Counted from the stretch's first letter, positions 35,792 to 45,386 are shown. The stretch: 64,000 bases of DNA from Bradyrhizobium erythrophlei (GCF_900142985.1 NZ_LT670849.1:3534001-3598000), one strand, 5' to 3'. Notes: generated from the sequence alone by a model not told the origin. Numbers and translations are program-made.

Positions 35792-37564
35792 ATGCAGGAC
35801 CCGCAAAATCGCGTTGCCAATTGGAATTCTGAGCCAGGCTTGCTGGCGCCGGATACGTCAGGCATGAATTTTTATCGTGCGGACCCTGCGCTTTCCGACC
35901 TCTTGCGTATCCACCTGCCGGAGGCGCTGTTTCGCCATATCGAACCGCATCTGGATCGCCTCGGCGGGCTCGCCGGCGGCCATCTCGATGAATGTGCACG
36001 GCTCGCCGATCGCCACGTGCCGGTGCTGCATCAGCGCGACCGCTTCGGCCGTGACGCGCAATGGATCGAATATCATCCGGCCTATCGCGAGCTTGAACGC
36101 GCTGCGTTCGGCGAATTCGGCATCCATGCGATGTCGCTGCGCAAGGGCATTCTCGGCTGGCCCGATAAATATCCTGTCGTCGCCAAGCACGCCTTTACGT
36201 TTTTGTTCAACCAGGCCGAGTTCGGGATGGGCTGCCCGATCAACGTCACCGATGGCTGCGCCAAGTTGCTCGCGAATTTCGGCAGCGAGGCGCTGAAGGC
36301 AAAGTATCTCGATGGTCTGACATCGACGGACATGGACAGACTGACCCAGGGCGGCCAGTTCATGACCGAAAAGGAAGGCGGCTCCGATGTCGGCACGCTG
36401 ACGACATCAGCCGTGCCGGAGGGCGATCACTGGCGGCTCTATGGCGAGAAATGGTTTTGCTCGAACGCCGACGCCAGGGTCGTGATGCTGCTGGCGCGCC
36501 CGGAAGGGGCGGGACCGGGCACGCGCGGCGTCGGTCTGTTCTTGATGCCGCGCACGCTGGATGACGGCTCGCCCAACGCTTACCGGATCGTGCGGCTGAA
36601 GGACAAGCTCGGCACGCGCTCGATGGCCTCGGGCGAGATCAAGCTCGAAGGCGCGATCGCTTACGCGGTCGGCCGACTCGACCGCGGCTTCGTGCAGATG
36701 GCCGAGATGGTGAATTCCTCGCGGCTGTCGAACGGCGTGAAGTCTACCGCGCTGATGCGGCGCGCCTACCACGACGCGACGACGGTCGCCCGTAACCGCG
36801 TGGTGTTCGGCAGCCGCATCATAGATCTGCCGCTGGCGCGACGGCAATTGATGAAGATCATGCTGGCCACTGAGCAGGCGCTGTCGATGAGTTTCCTCAC
36901 CGCCGACGCGCTCGACCGCGCCGAAGCCGGCAGTCAGGATGCCGCGGCGCTGTTGCGGATTTTGACGCCGACGCTGAAGTTTCGCGCCACGCGCGATGCC
37001 CGCAAGGTCTGCGGCGATGCGATGGAGATGCGCGGCGGCATCGGCTACATCGAGGAATTCGCGACCGCGCGGCTGCTGCGCGACGCGCATCTCGGTTCGA
37101 TCTGGGAAGGCACCGGCAACATCGTCGCGATCGATGCGCTGAAGCGCGCGGTCGGCCGTCACGGCGCGGACGCGGCGCTGTCAGCCGATCTGAATGCAAG
37201 GCTCGATGACAGCGCCAATGTACCAAGCGCCTTCCGCGATCGCTTGCGCGGGCTTGCCGACTCCGCCGTTCGATTTGCCAAAGAGGTCGCGGGCCGCAGC
37301 GAAAACGAAGCCGAGGCCCGCCGCGCCACCAGTCTTCTCTATCATGTCGCAAGCGCGGTTGCGCTGGCGTGGGAGGCTGGTCGTATTCACGAGGCGCGCG
37401 GCGATGCGCGCCGCCTGCTGTTGTCGCGGTTCGTGATCGATCACCGCCTTTCGCCTGGCGATCCGTTCCGGCTTGGCGATGACGGCAGGCAACACGCGAT
37501 CACCGAACTCCTGCTCGGTGACCGCGCCGTCGGCATGAAAGAGGCTGGCGACCTCGTCGGCTAG
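35792..37564 (+). CDS. Acyl-CoA dehydrogenase (AidB-like large type)
   Basis: A 590-residue FAD enzyme, longer than the usual 380-400-residue acyl-CoA dehydrogenases and close to the AidB-like group. Landmarks are GMGCPINVTDGCAKLL, GGQFMTEKEGGSDVG (about 188-202), and the C-terminal GGIGYIEEFATARLLRDAHLGSIWEGTGNIVAIDAL block, where RD and WEGT bind FAD and substrate. GAGGGA precedes the ATG. It has no partner flavoprotein or thiolase beside it; the divergent SDR is the only likely partner. Confidence 0.92.
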   Translation: MQDPQNRVANWNSEPGLLAPDTSGMNFYRADPALSDLLRIHLPEALFRHIEPHLDRLGGLAGGHLDECARLADRHVPVLHQRDRFGRDAQWIEYHPAYRELERAAFGEFGIHAMSLRKGILGWPDKYPVVAKHAFTFLFNQAEFGMGCPINVTDGCAKLLANFGSEALKAKYLDGLTSTDMDRLTQGGQFMTEKEGGSDVGTLTTSAVPEGDHWRLYGEKWFCSNADARVVMLLARPEGAGPGTRGVGLFLMPRTLDDGSPNAYRIVRLKDKLGTRSMASGEIKLEGAIAYAVGRLDRGFVQMAEMVNSSRLSNGVKSTALMRRAYHDATTVARNRVVFGSRIIDLPLARRQLMKIMLATEQALSMSFLTADALDRAEAGSQDAAALLRILTPTLKFRATRDARKVCGDAMEMRGGIGYIEEFATARLLRDAHLGSIWEGTGNIVAIDALKRAVGRHGADAALSADLNARLDDSANVPSAFRDRLRGLADSAVRFAKEVAGRSENEAEARRATSLLYHVASAVALAWEAGRIHEARGDARRLLLSRFVIDHRLSPGDPFRLGDDGRQHAITELLLGDRAVGMKEAGDLVG

Positions 37565-37639
37565 GTTTTGATACGGCTTGGAAGATATTGCGGGATTGTT
37601 TCCGCTCCGTGAGCTGACACGGCACGGCGCTTGCATTTG

Positions 37640-37662
37640 AGAGGACAGGTGTTCTGTCCTCT
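37640..37662 (+). promoter_or_regulatory. Perfect hairpin abutting the kup start codon
   Basis: Arms AGAGGACAG (37640-37648) and CTGTCCTCT (37654-37662) are perfect complements with the 5-base loop GTGTT. The second arm ends one base before ATG 37663. The purine-rich first arm is the only Shine-Dalgarno-like sequence for that ATG, so folding would hide it. If translation instead starts at TTG 37678 (CGAGG upstream), the hairpin is a leader element or a DNA operator. Confidence 0.6.
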
Positions 37663-39627
37663 ATGCGAGGTGCAGCTTTGAGCGGCTTGATCGATCGCTC
37701 GGTGACAAGTTTCGGCTTCGACCGTCAGGAGCCCGTGCTCGGTCACGAGAAAGAGCTGCATCATGCTGGCAGCCCGTGGTTTTTGGCCCTGACTGCGCTC
37801 GGCGTGGTGTTCGGCGATATTGGCACCAGCCCGCTTTATGCCTTCCAGGTAGCGCTGACCGGGCTAGGCCACCCGGCACCTACCGCAGCCGAGACCACCG
37901 GGATCGTATCGCTCATTCTTTGGGCGCTGATGGCCATGGTCTCCCTGAAATATGTGATTTTCATCCTGCGCGCTGACAATGAAGGCGAGGGCGGCATTCT
38001 GGCGCTGCTGTCGTTGGTTGCGGCGGACAAGGTCGCGGACGGCGGGAAACTTCCCCTCCTGGTGCTGCTCGGCGTAGTCGGCGCGTCGCTGCTTTACGGG
38101 GACGGCGTCATCACGCCAGCCATCTCCGTACTGTCGGCGATGGAGGGTTTGAAATTGGTCGCACCGACCTTCGAGCACTTCATCCTGCCGGCTACCATCG
38201 CGATCCTGGTCGGCCTTTTCATGATCCAGCGTCACGGTACCGAGAGCATCGGAAAACTGTTCGGCCCGGTCATGGTGGCGTGGTTCGTCGTGATCGGTCT
38301 GCTCGGCATCGTCAACATCGTTGCTGCGCCGGCGATCCTTCGCGCGGTCAATCCGCTCGAGGCCGCGCATTTCTTGCTCGGCGATCCCAAGGTCGCCTTT
38401 GTCGTGATCGGCGCCGTCTTCCTCGCGCTGACCGGAGGAGAGGCGCTCTATGCCGACATGGGCCATGTCGGCGCGACCGCGATCCGACGCGCATGGTTCG
38501 GGCTGGTGCTGCCGGCGCTGCTCTTGAATTATTTCGGGCAGGGCGCGCTGATCCTGGCCGATCCGTCCGCTGCCGATAATCCCTTCTACAAGCTCGTACC
38601 TGGCTGGGCGCTGATCCCGATGGTGGGTCTGGCGACGCTGGCCACCATCATCGCTTCGCAGGCGTTGGTGTCCGGCGTGTTCTCGCTGACACGCCAGGCG
38701 ATGCAGATGGGCGTATGCCCGCGGGTACGTATCACCCCAACCTCTTACGATGAGGCCGGCCAGGTCTATGTGCCTGCCGCCAACTGGCTGTTGATGACCG
38801 GCACGCTGTTGACGGTGGTGCTGTTTCGCTCGTCCGACAATCTTGCCGCGGCCTACGGCATCGCGGTGTCCGGCACCATGTTGATTACGACCATCCTGCT
38901 CTACCGGGTCGCCGTGTCGCGATGGAAGTGGCCGCAAGGCCTCGCGATTCCCGTCATCGCCATCTTCGGCGCGATCGATGCTGCCTTTCTGGTTTCCAAC
39001 TCGCTGAAGATCGTCGAGGGCGGCTGGTTTCCGCTACTGGTCGGCACGCTGATCGCAACGCTGATGCTGTCATGGCGCAAGGGATCCTCCGAGGTACGGC
39101 GCCGCCTGCACGAGATGTCGATGCCACTCAACGAGTTCCTGGACTATGCGGACAAGGCGGTGATTGGTCGCGCGCCCGGCATGGGCGTCTGGCTCACCAA
39201 GGTCGAGCATGGCGCTTCGCCGATGCTGCTGCGTCACATCGAGCATAACCGCGTGCTGCATCAGACGGTGGTGCTGCTTACGTTCGTGCCCGATCGCCGG
39301 CCGCGCGTGCCCTTCGGCGATCGTCACTCCGTGCACCGCCTCGGTCACGGCTTCTATCGCATCCAGGTGCGGCTCGGCTTCATGCAGACGCCGGACATCC
39401 CGCTGACCTTGATTAATTGCAACAAGCTTGGCTTCGACGGCGACCTTGACCACAAGAACTATTATCTCGCGCATGAGACCATCGTCCGCCGCGAGGCCGG
39501 ATCATCGATGAATCCCTTGACCTTCGCGCTGTTCTCTTTCCTCAACAGGATCGCCAGCCGCGCACCCGACTTCTTCAAGATTCCGCACGACGCCGTGATC
39601 GAAGTCGGTTTCCGCGTCGAGGCCTGA
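37663..39627 (+). CDS. kup: Kup-family potassium uptake protein
   Basis: A 654-residue KUP/HAK/KT K+ transporter, probably a K+/H+ symporter in the inner membrane. The family signature GVVFGDIGTSPLYAFQVAL is at about 47-66, with about 12 membrane segments and the GGEALYADMGHVGATAIRRAWF motif in the middle. The C-terminal cytosolic domain (about 500-654) is intact. The start may be ATG 37663 or TTG 37678. The hairpin at the start codon suggests translational or operator control, perhaps linked to K+ status. Confidence 0.95.
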   Translation: MRGAALSGLIDRSVTSFGFDRQEPVLGHEKELHHAGSPWFLALTALGVVFGDIGTSPLYAFQVALTGLGHPAPTAAETTGIVSLILWALMAMVSLKYVIFILRADNEGEGGILALLSLVAADKVADGGKLPLLVLLGVVGASLLYGDGVITPAISVLSAMEGLKLVAPTFEHFILPATIAILVGLFMIQRHGTESIGKLFGPVMVAWFVVIGLLGIVNIVAAPAILRAVNPLEAAHFLLGDPKVAFVVIGAVFLALTGGEALYADMGHVGATAIRRAWFGLVLPALLLNYFGQGALILADPSAADNPFYKLVPGWALIPMVGLATLATIIASQALVSGVFSLTRQAMQMGVCPRVRITPTSYDEAGQVYVPAANWLLMTGTLLTVVLFRSSDNLAAAYGIAVSGTMLITTILLYRVAVSRWKWPQGLAIPVIAIFGAIDAAFLVSNSLKIVEGGWFPLLVGTLIATLMLSWRKGSSEVRRRLHEMSMPLNEFLDYADKAVIGRAPGMGVWLTKVEHGASPMLLRHIEHNRVLHQTVVLLTFVPDRRPRVPFGDRHSVHRLGHGFYRIQVRLGFMQTPDIPLTLINCNKLGFDGDLDHKNYYLAHETIVRREAGSSMNPLTFALFSFLNRIASRAPDFFKIPHDAVIEVGFRVEA

Positions 39628-39636
39628 AGCCGATCT

Positions 39637-41109
39637 CTAGTCGTTGAAGTCAGGCGGTGGCACGAAGCCGCCGAACTCGCGTTCGATCAATTCCGCAAGC
39701 TTGATCGGCGTGCGATCCTCCAGCCACGGACCGATGATCTGCGCGCCGACCGGCAAGCCGTTGGGCGAAAAACCGATCGGGATTGCGGTCGCAGGCAGAC
39801 CGGTGAGATTGGCGACGGCCTGCCACGCCATCTGGTCGGCAAATGGAAATTCCTTGCCATCGATCATGATGCGGCGACTTTCCTGCTCGGCGGTGTGATC
39901 ATGGGGAAAAGCCGGCGTCGGCATCACAGGGCATATCACGGCATCGAAGCTTTCGAACAACGCGCGCCACTTCGCCCGCAACTGCGCGCGTGCGCTCTCC
40001 GCCATCACGAAGTCCCGATGGCTGAATGCGATGCCGCGCAGCCGCTCGGCCTGTCCGCTCCGGTCGTCGGCGGGAAGACTGGCCGCGGCCGCAACCGCGC
40101 CCTCATAAATCTCCGGCGCGAAACCGACCGAGAGCGCCGACATCAGCATCCGCATGAAGAGAGCAGACGTCGCTGCAAAATCCGGCCAGAGTGGACTTTC
40201 GCGCGCAATTTGCACACCGGCTTTGCCGAGATTGGATGCAAGCCTGTCGATCGCTGAGCGCACAACCGTATCGGTCGGCAGCATCGCTTCGCTGTCGATC
40301 ACGAGTATGCGGAAGCTCTTCAAGTCAGCATGGCAGGGCGGCGGCAATGACAGCTGGTAGGCCTTGCCGGAGTCAAGTGGATCTGGTCCCGCGACGACGT
40401 CGAGCAAGAGCGAGAGGTCCGCCGCCGAGCGTGCCATCGGGCCGATCGATCCCATGTCGCGATCGCTGGGCAGCGCCGGAAATGGCGGCGGCACATGACC
40501 GCGGAAAGGCACCAACCCCTGCGTGGATTTGTGCGCGAAGACGCCGCAGTGAAAAGCCGGCGCGCGTAACGATCCGGCGAGATCGGTGCCGATCGAGAGC
40601 GAACCGTAGCCTGTCGCGAGTGCCGCGCTCGACCCGCCAGAAGAGCCGCCGGGCGTACGGCCGAGATCGTAAGGATTATTCGTGGTGCCGTAGATGTCGT
40701 TGTAGCTTTGCCAATCGCCGAGCCCGAGCGGCACGTTCGTCTTGCCGAGGATGACGCCGCCGGCGTCCTTGATACGTGTGATCGCGAGCGCATCTTCTTT
40801 CGGGTGAAAATCCTTTTGCGCCGGAATGCCCCAGGTCGTCGGTGTTCCCACGAGATTGAAGGATTCCTTCACCGTCATGGGAATGCCGAGCAGCGGCTTG
40901 TTCTCGCCGCGTCCGCGCGCGGCGTCGGCCGCGCGGGCAGATGTGAGCGCGCGCTCGAAATCACGCACGCAAACCGCGTTGACTTTTGTGTCGTGACGTT
41001 CGATGCGGCTGATCGCGTGTTCCGTCAGTTCGACGGCGGAGACCTTCTTCTGCGCGAGCGCTTCGGATAATTCGGAGGCGGTCGCAAAACTCCACGGTGA
41101 TGTCGCCAC
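39637..41109 (-). CDS. Amidase (amidase-signature family)
   Basis: A 490-residue cytosolic amide hydrolase with an intact triad: K81 in MTVKESFN, S156 in PGGSSGGSS and S180 in GTDLAGSLRAP. The nucleophile motif has Ala in place of the first Gly of the usual GGS, a common variant. It is monocistronic and convergent with kup (9 bases apart). It is not close to the operon amidase at 18356 beyond the shared catalytic core. Substrate unknown. Confidence 0.92.
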   Translation of the reverse strand: MATSPWSFATASELSEALAQKKVSAVELTEHAISRIERHDTKVNAVCVRDFERALTSARAADAARGRGENKPLLGIPMTVKESFNLVGTPTTWGIPAQKDFHPKEDALAITRIKDAGGVILGKTNVPLGLGDWQSYNDIYGTTNNPYDLGRTPGGSSGGSSAALATGYGSLSIGTDLAGSLRAPAFHCGVFAHKSTQGLVPFRGHVPPPFPALPSDRDMGSIGPMARSAADLSLLLDVVAGPDPLDSGKAYQLSLPPPCHADLKSFRILVIDSEAMLPTDTVVRSAIDRLASNLGKAGVQIARESPLWPDFAATSALFMRMLMSALSVGFAPEIYEGAVAAAASLPADDRSGQAERLRGIAFSHRDFVMAESARAQLRAKWRALFESFDAVICPVMPTPAFPHDHTAEQESRRIMIDGKEFPFADQMAWQAVANLTGLPATAIPIGFSPNGLPVGAQIIGPWLEDRTPIKLAELIEREFGGFVPPPDFND

Positions 41110-41199
41110 GTCATCCCTCCCGGTCTAACCTTCGTTCGCGCGGAATATGCGCAGCCGAGATGACAGCCGCTAGACCGGGATTGCTGTCGTTCGATTTCT

Positions 41200-42171
41200 C
41201 TATGCGGCCCCGATCAAAATACCGACGCCAAGCACGATGACGCCGCCAAGCACGATCTGGAACACGGCCTGCAGGAACGGCGTATCCATATAGCGCGCGC
41301 GGATATAGGCGATCGCCCACAATTCGACGAACACCACGATTCCGGCGATCGCGGTTGCAATCCAGAATGCATTAGCCCAGCGATCGGGCACCAGATACGG
41401 CATGGTGTGTCCGAGGCCGCCAAGTGCGGTCATCAGGCCGCAGGTCAGGCCGCGCAGCCATGGCGAACCACGCCCCGTGAGCGAGCCGTCATCGGACAAG
41501 GCTTCCGCAAATCCCATGCTGATGCCGGCGCCGATCGAAGCGGCAAGACCAACGAGAAAGGTTTGCGAGTTCTGGTGAGTGGCGAACGCAGCGGCAAACA
41601 GCGGCGCCAGCGTCGAGACCGATCCGTCCATCAGCCCGGCGAGGCCCGGCTGCACATATTGCAGCACGAATACGCGCCGGCGCGTCCTGTCTTCTTCCTC
41701 ACGTACGTCGGGCGTGAGAATCTCGTCGGTCAGTTTCGCTGCGACGTGCTCGTGGCCTTTTTCGGCTTCGGCAAGGTCGGCGAGCAACCGGCGCACGCCG
41801 ACGTCCTGGGTCTGCTCGGCGGCCTTGATGTAAAACCGCTCGGCCTCGAACTCCATCGTCGCGGCCTCTTTTCGAATGGTCTCGAGCGAGAGGTTCTTGG
41901 TCAGCCAGATCGGGCGGCGGCGCAAAAAGCCCTTGACGTTGTCGCGCCGGATCGGCGGCAGATTTTGGCCAAATCGCTGTTCGTACATTTCGAGCAGCAT
42001 GTGACGGTGGCCTTTTTCTTCCTCCGCCATCTGCTCGAACAGCTTGGCGGATTCCGGATAGCGCTCCGCGAGGTCTTCCGCGAAACTCATGTAAATGCGG
42101 CTGTCTTCCTCTTCGGAGGCGATTGCCACCGCCAGCACTTCCCGCTCTGTCAAATCGGCAAATTTCTTCAC
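41200..42171 (-). CDS. mbfA: Membrane-bound ferritin-like iron exporter MbfA (ferritin domain + VIT1 domain)
   Basis: A 323-residue fusion. The N-terminal ferritin/rubrerythrin-like domain (about 1-150) has the di-iron motifs [24 protein letters not shown] and EAEKGHEH. The C-terminal VIT1/CCC1-like domain (about 165-323) holds the membrane segments ([41 protein letters not shown]). MbfA of Bradyrhizobium and Agrobacterium exports iron and protects against iron and peroxide stress under Irr control. A matching Irr-type palindrome lies 20 bases upstream of the ATG. Confidence 0.95.
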   Translation of the reverse strand: MKKFADLTEREVLAVAIASEEEDSRIYMSFAEDLAERYPESAKLFEQMAEEEKGHRHMLLEMYEQRFGQNLPPIRRDNVKGFLRRRPIWLTKNLSLETIRKEAATMEFEAERFYIKAAEQTQDVGVRRLLADLAEAEKGHEHVAAKLTDEILTPDVREEEDRTRRRVFVLQYVQPGLAGLMDGSVSTLAPLFAAAFATHQNSQTFLVGLAASIGAGISMGFAEALSDDGSLTGRGSPWLRGLTCGLMTALGGLGHTMPYLVPDRWANAFWIATAIAGIVVFVELWAIAYIRARYMDTPFLQAVFQIVLGGVIVLGVGILIGAA

Positions 42172-42191
42172 GGCGTGGCCCTTGGTATCAG

Positions 42192-42208
42192 TTTAGAATG
42201 ATTCTAAA
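42192..42208. promoter_or_regulatory. Irr box / iron control element upstream of mbfA
   Basis: TTTAGAATGATTCTAAA is a perfect 7-3-7 inverted repeat 20 bases before the mbfA start. It fits the known Irr-binding iron control element pattern (TTTAGAA-N3-TTCTAAA). Closeness to the start fits repression by Irr when iron is low and release when iron or haem is plentiful. Confidence 0.88.
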
Positions 42209-42249
42209 TCCGATATAGCAGGTCCCAAGCCAAGGTCAAACATTCAGGT

Positions 42250-43389
42250 TCAAAAACGCACGATGAATTGCAGCAGCAAGCGGCTGACCTCCTCCGGCTG
42301 CTCCTGCTGCACCCAGTGCCCGGCCCCGTCGACCAGGTGAACGTCGGTCATCCGCGTGCAGGCGGTCGTCTGCATGGTCTCGAATACGCCGGGACGCTGA
42401 TGGGTCCCCCAATCCTGCTTGCCCGAGATAAAGCAGGACGGCACGTCGATGCTCCTGCCAGACCAGGTCTCGAGTTCTGCGGTGAATGCGCCGCGATACC
42501 ATTGCAAGCCGCCCTGGAATCCGGTGCGCTGATATTCGGCGCTGTAGACCGCGAGCTCATGGTCGGGGAGCCAGGTATTGGCGGCGATTTGTTCCTTGGA
42601 CGGCATTTCTTGCGCCACCGTCTCCGACATGGTTTTCGCGAGATCCATCACGTAATAGGTCGGGAGCTTCGCAAGCTCAGCCGCCGACCAGGATTTCAGC
42701 GGATGCGGCCGGTTGTCTTTCCAGTCCGCGCTCTTGTGATGGTAATAGGCGCGCAGGAAATCATGTACGCCCTGAGGCGCGCGCCACATGTCGTCGTTGG
42801 CCTCGCGCGTCGAATAGTGCCAGTGATAGTGCTTGCGCGGACGCGGCAGGGCGGCGAGTTCTTGGTGAACGGGGTCGATGCGCTTTGGCGGTAACGGCGC
42901 ATCCGCGATGCCGAATGCAAGCTGTGGCGCACCTGCAAAGGGCGCGCTCATCAGCACCACCGAGCGGAACACGTCGGGCCGGATAATCCCGCACCAGGCC
43001 GCAACCGAGCTGCCGAAATCATGCCCGACCACGGCCGCTACCGAGCGATGGCCGAACGCCGCGACGACGCCAAGCGCGTCGTGCACCAGGTTGGGCAGGC
43101 CAAACGAACGGAGATCTCCGTCGAAACTGCCATCCCAGCCGGTGGTGCGGCCATAGCCGCGCTGGTCCGGCGCAAGCACGTGATAGCCGGCCTGCGCCAG
43201 CGCGGGCATCACCTTGCGCCAGCTATAGCTGAGTTCCGGGAAGCCATGCAGCAACAGAACGCAAGGCCGGTCCCGGCTTTCAAAGCCGGCCTCCAGCACA
43301 TGCATGGTGAGGCCGTTGATGCCTTCGACGAAGCGCGAACGGATGCCTGAGGGGAGCGGGAGGGGCGGATAGCTGGTCGTCATGTTCAT
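42250..43389 (-). CDS. Alpha/beta-hydrolase, epoxide-hydrolase-like
   Basis: A 379-residue hydrolase. The oxyanion motif is LLHGFPELSYSWRKV (about 46-60), and the nucleophile elbow VVGHDFGSSVAAWCG has Asp rather than Ser, which is the soluble epoxide hydrolase pattern. The C-terminal His is in DGAGHWVQQEQPEEV. A lid domain with Tyr residues (YHWHYSTREA) lies in between. Haloalkane dehalogenase is the alternative, but HGFPE favours epoxide hydrolase. The gene stands alone and is divergent from the nitroreductase. Confidence 0.88.
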   Translation of the reverse strand: MNMTTSYPPLPLPSGIRSRFVEGINGLTMHVLEAGFESRDRPCVLLLHGFPELSYSWRKVMPALAQAGYHVLAPDQRGYGRTTGWDGSFDGDLRSFGLPNLVHDALGVVAAFGHRSVAAVVGHDFGSSVAAWCGIIRPDVFRSVVLMSAPFAGAPQLAFGIADAPLPPKRIDPVHQELAALPRPRKHYHWHYSTREANDDMWRAPQGVHDFLRAYYHHKSADWKDNRPHPLKSWSAAELAKLPTYYVMDLAKTMSETVAQEMPSKEQIAANTWLPDHELAVYSAEYQRTGFQGGLQWYRGAFTAELETWSGRSIDVPSCFISGKQDWGTHQRPGVFETMQTTACTRMTDVHLVDGAGHWVQQEQPEEVSRLLLQFIVRF

Positions 43390-43480
43390 CGTTCCGGAGC
43401 TGACGTTTCAAGGCTGGCGACTTGCCTCTGCCAGTGATCCACGTTTAGCGTGAGAGCAAGACCGAAAAAAGGACGCTTCG

Positions 43481-44170
43481 ATGCAACGAAAAGACGAGGA
43501 ACGGATCGCCGTTCTGGAGGAACTGCTCGGCGAGCGCTTTTCCTGCCGCGCCTTCAGGCCTGATCCCGTGCCGCGACCGGTCATCGAGCGAATATTGAAA
43601 GCGGCACAGCGCACCGCGTCCTGGTGCAACAGCCAGCCGTGGCAGGTCGTGATCGCAAGCGGCGAGGCCAAAGAAAAGTTTCGGAAAGCCATCTATGCGT
43701 CGGCGGCCTCAGGCGTCGATGATGGCGATTTTCCGTTCCCGCGGGAATATCGCGGCGTGTACCTGCAGCGGCGGCGGGAGAGCGGCTTTCAGCTCTACAA
43801 CACGCTTGGCATCGCCAAGGGCGACAAGGCCGCTTACGCGAAACAGGCGCTGGAGAATTTCAATTTCTTCGGCGCGCCGCACGTCGCCATCATCCACACC
43901 GACGAGGCCCTTGGCGTTTATGGTGCGATCGACTGCGGCGCCTATGTCAGCAATTTCATGTTGGCAGCGCAAGCGCTCGGCCTCGGCACGATTCCGCAAG
44001 CCGCGCTCGCGCATCAATCAGGTTTGATCCGGCGTCATTTCGATATCGGCGACGACCGACGCGTGGTGTGCGGCATATCCTTTGGCTTTGCAGACCGCGA
44101 TCACCGTATCAACAGCTATCGCACGACGCGCGCCGAAGTGGCGGAGGCGGCAACTTTTGTTGACACATAA
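43481..44170 (+). CDS. Nitroreductase-family FMN protein
   Basis: A 229-residue FMN-dependent oxidoreductase. FSCRAFRPDPVPRPVIERILKAAQRTASWCNSQPWQ (about 18-53) binds FMN phosphate, and GLGTIPQAALAHQSGLIRRHFDIGDDRRVVCGISFGFAD closes the site. AGGA lies before the ATG. NAD(P)H-dependent reduction of nitro compounds, quinones or enones is typical; the real substrate is not known. A strong terminator follows. Confidence 0.92.
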   Translation: MQRKDEERIAVLEELLGERFSCRAFRPDPVPRPVIERILKAAQRTASWCNSQPWQVVIASGEAKEKFRKAIYASAASGVDDGDFPFPREYRGVYLQRRRESGFQLYNTLGIAKGDKAAYAKQALENFNFFGAPHVAIIHTDEALGVYGAIDCGAYVSNFMLAAQALGLGTIPQAALAHQSGLIRRHFDIGDDRRVVCGISFGFADRDHRINSYRTTRAEVAEAATFVDT

Positions 44171-44180
44171 AGCGATGAGA

Positions 44181-44220
44181 GAAGCCCCGATCGTTTCACC
44201 GTTCGGGGCTTCATTGTGTT
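44181..44220 (+). terminator. Rho-independent terminator after the nitroreductase gene
   Basis: GAAGCCCCGA (44181-44190) pairs perfectly with TCGGGGCTTC (44203-44212) around a 12-base loop, followed by the T-rich ATTGTGTTTT. It ends 10 bases before the stop of the convergent exported-protein gene. Confidence 0.85.
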
Positions 44221-44230
44221 TTGAAGCGGA

Positions 44231-44452
44231 TCAGTAGCAAACGTTGACCATACGCACGCGCAGGCCGTGGCGGGTCTGTACAACCCGCTCCTGATAGCAA
44301 TCGTTCACGCCGGTGTTGATGTAGAGGCCGCCGAAGCCGAAGCCGTGGTGCCAGCCGCCATGAAAGCCGCGAGCAGAAGCGGAAGCCGGCGCAAGCGCTG
44401 CCGCGGCAAGAGAGGCCGCAGCGATCAGTCCGAGGGTAATCTTGCGAGTCAT
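44231..44452 (-). CDS. Small exported hypothetical protein
   Basis: A 73-residue protein with a clear signal peptide (MTRKITLGLIAAASLAAAAL...ASASA, cleaved near residue 27). The mature part of about 46 residues is Gly/His-rich (RGFHGGWHHGFGFGGLYI) and ends with DCYQERVVQTRHGLRVRMVNVCY, giving two Cys that could form a disulfide. GGAG lies 8 bases before the ATG. No family was recognised; the His cluster could bind metal. Confidence 0.78.
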   Translation of the reverse strand: MTRKITLGLIAAASLAAAALAPASASARGFHGGWHHGFGFGGLYINTGVNDCYQERVVQTRHGLRVRMVNVCY

Positions 44453-44583
44453 TGTCGTAATCTCCAGTGTTTAACGAGCCATTGTTATGTCCCGATCGTT
44501 GGTCGGGGCGTCTGTGCGGCGCGTTCAATCGAGAACAGAGGAGTTTGGTTTCAGGACGGTTTCATCATCGCAAGAACGAAGGC

Positions 44584-45363
44584 TCAAAACTTCGGCGGGC
44601 GCTTCTCGGCAAAGGCCTTGATGCCTTCCTTGATTTCGTCGCCGCGCATGCTGTCGCGGGCGCGGCGATCGGCGGCCGCTTCGTCAAGCCTGCCGCGCGC
44701 GATTTCATGGATCGTCTGCTTCATGCCGCGCATGGCGATCGGCGCATTGCCAGCCAGAATGTTGGCCAGCCGGTCGACTTCCTCGTCGAGGGCCTCGGCG
44801 GGCACGACCGAAGTGAGATAGCCGATCCGCAACATTTCCGGCGCGCCGATCTTCTCGGCGGTCAGGAACAGCCGCTTGGCGTTATCGAGCCCGAGCCGCG
44901 CCACGTAGCGCGCGATCCCGCTCTTGTAATAGTGCAAACCGAGCCGCGCCGCGGGCATGAACATTTCGCAGGTATCGACGCCGATGCGGAAATCGCAGGC
45001 GAGCGCAAGATCGGTCGAACCGCCGTAAACGCCGCCATTGAGCCGGCAGATCGTGGGGATGCCGATATCCTCCAGCCGGTTCACGACGGCTTCAAAGGCC
45101 GAGCCCGCGCTTTTCTGTTCGACGTCGCTAACTGCGCGCTCGGCGACCGAATTGAGATCGTAACCCGCGCTGAACGCACGGCCGGTGCCGGTCAGCACGA
45201 GAACGCGCAGCCCTGAATCAGCCTCGATCTCCGTAAACAGCCTCATAAGAACGTCGAGATCGTCGGCTTGCAGGCGATTGAGATGTCTTGGCCGGTTCAA
45301 TCGAATGGCGGCGCGGGCGCCCTGGCGATCAAGCACCGGCGGGCTTGCGTCGTTTTCCGACAT
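44584..45363 (-). CDS. Enoyl-CoA hydratase/isomerase family protein
   Basis: A 259-residue crotonase-fold protein. The oxyanion-hole segments are GTGRAFSAGYDLN (about 60-72) and NGGVYGGSTDLALACDFRIG (about 108-127). The second catalytic Glu of classical hydratases (near residue 144) is not obvious, the segment reading ARLGLHYYKSGIARY, so isomerase or other crotonase chemistry is possible. It is third in a tight minus-strand run behind the K+ channel gene (23-base gap), with no other fatty-acid gene beside it. Confidence 0.88.
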   Translation of the reverse strand: MSENDASPPVLDRQGARAAIRLNRPRHLNRLQADDLDVLMRLFTEIEADSGLRVLVLTGTGRAFSAGYDLNSVAERAVSDVEQKSAGSAFEAVVNRLEDIGIPTICRLNGGVYGGSTDLALACDFRIGVDTCEMFMPAARLGLHYYKSGIARYVARLGLDNAKRLFLTAEKIGAPEMLRIGYLTSVVPAEALDEEVDRLANILAGNAPIAMRGMKQTIHEIARGRLDEAAADRRARDSMRGDEIKEGIKAFAEKRPPKF

Positions 45364-45386
45364 TCTTGTCTCCGCTGTTTATTTCG

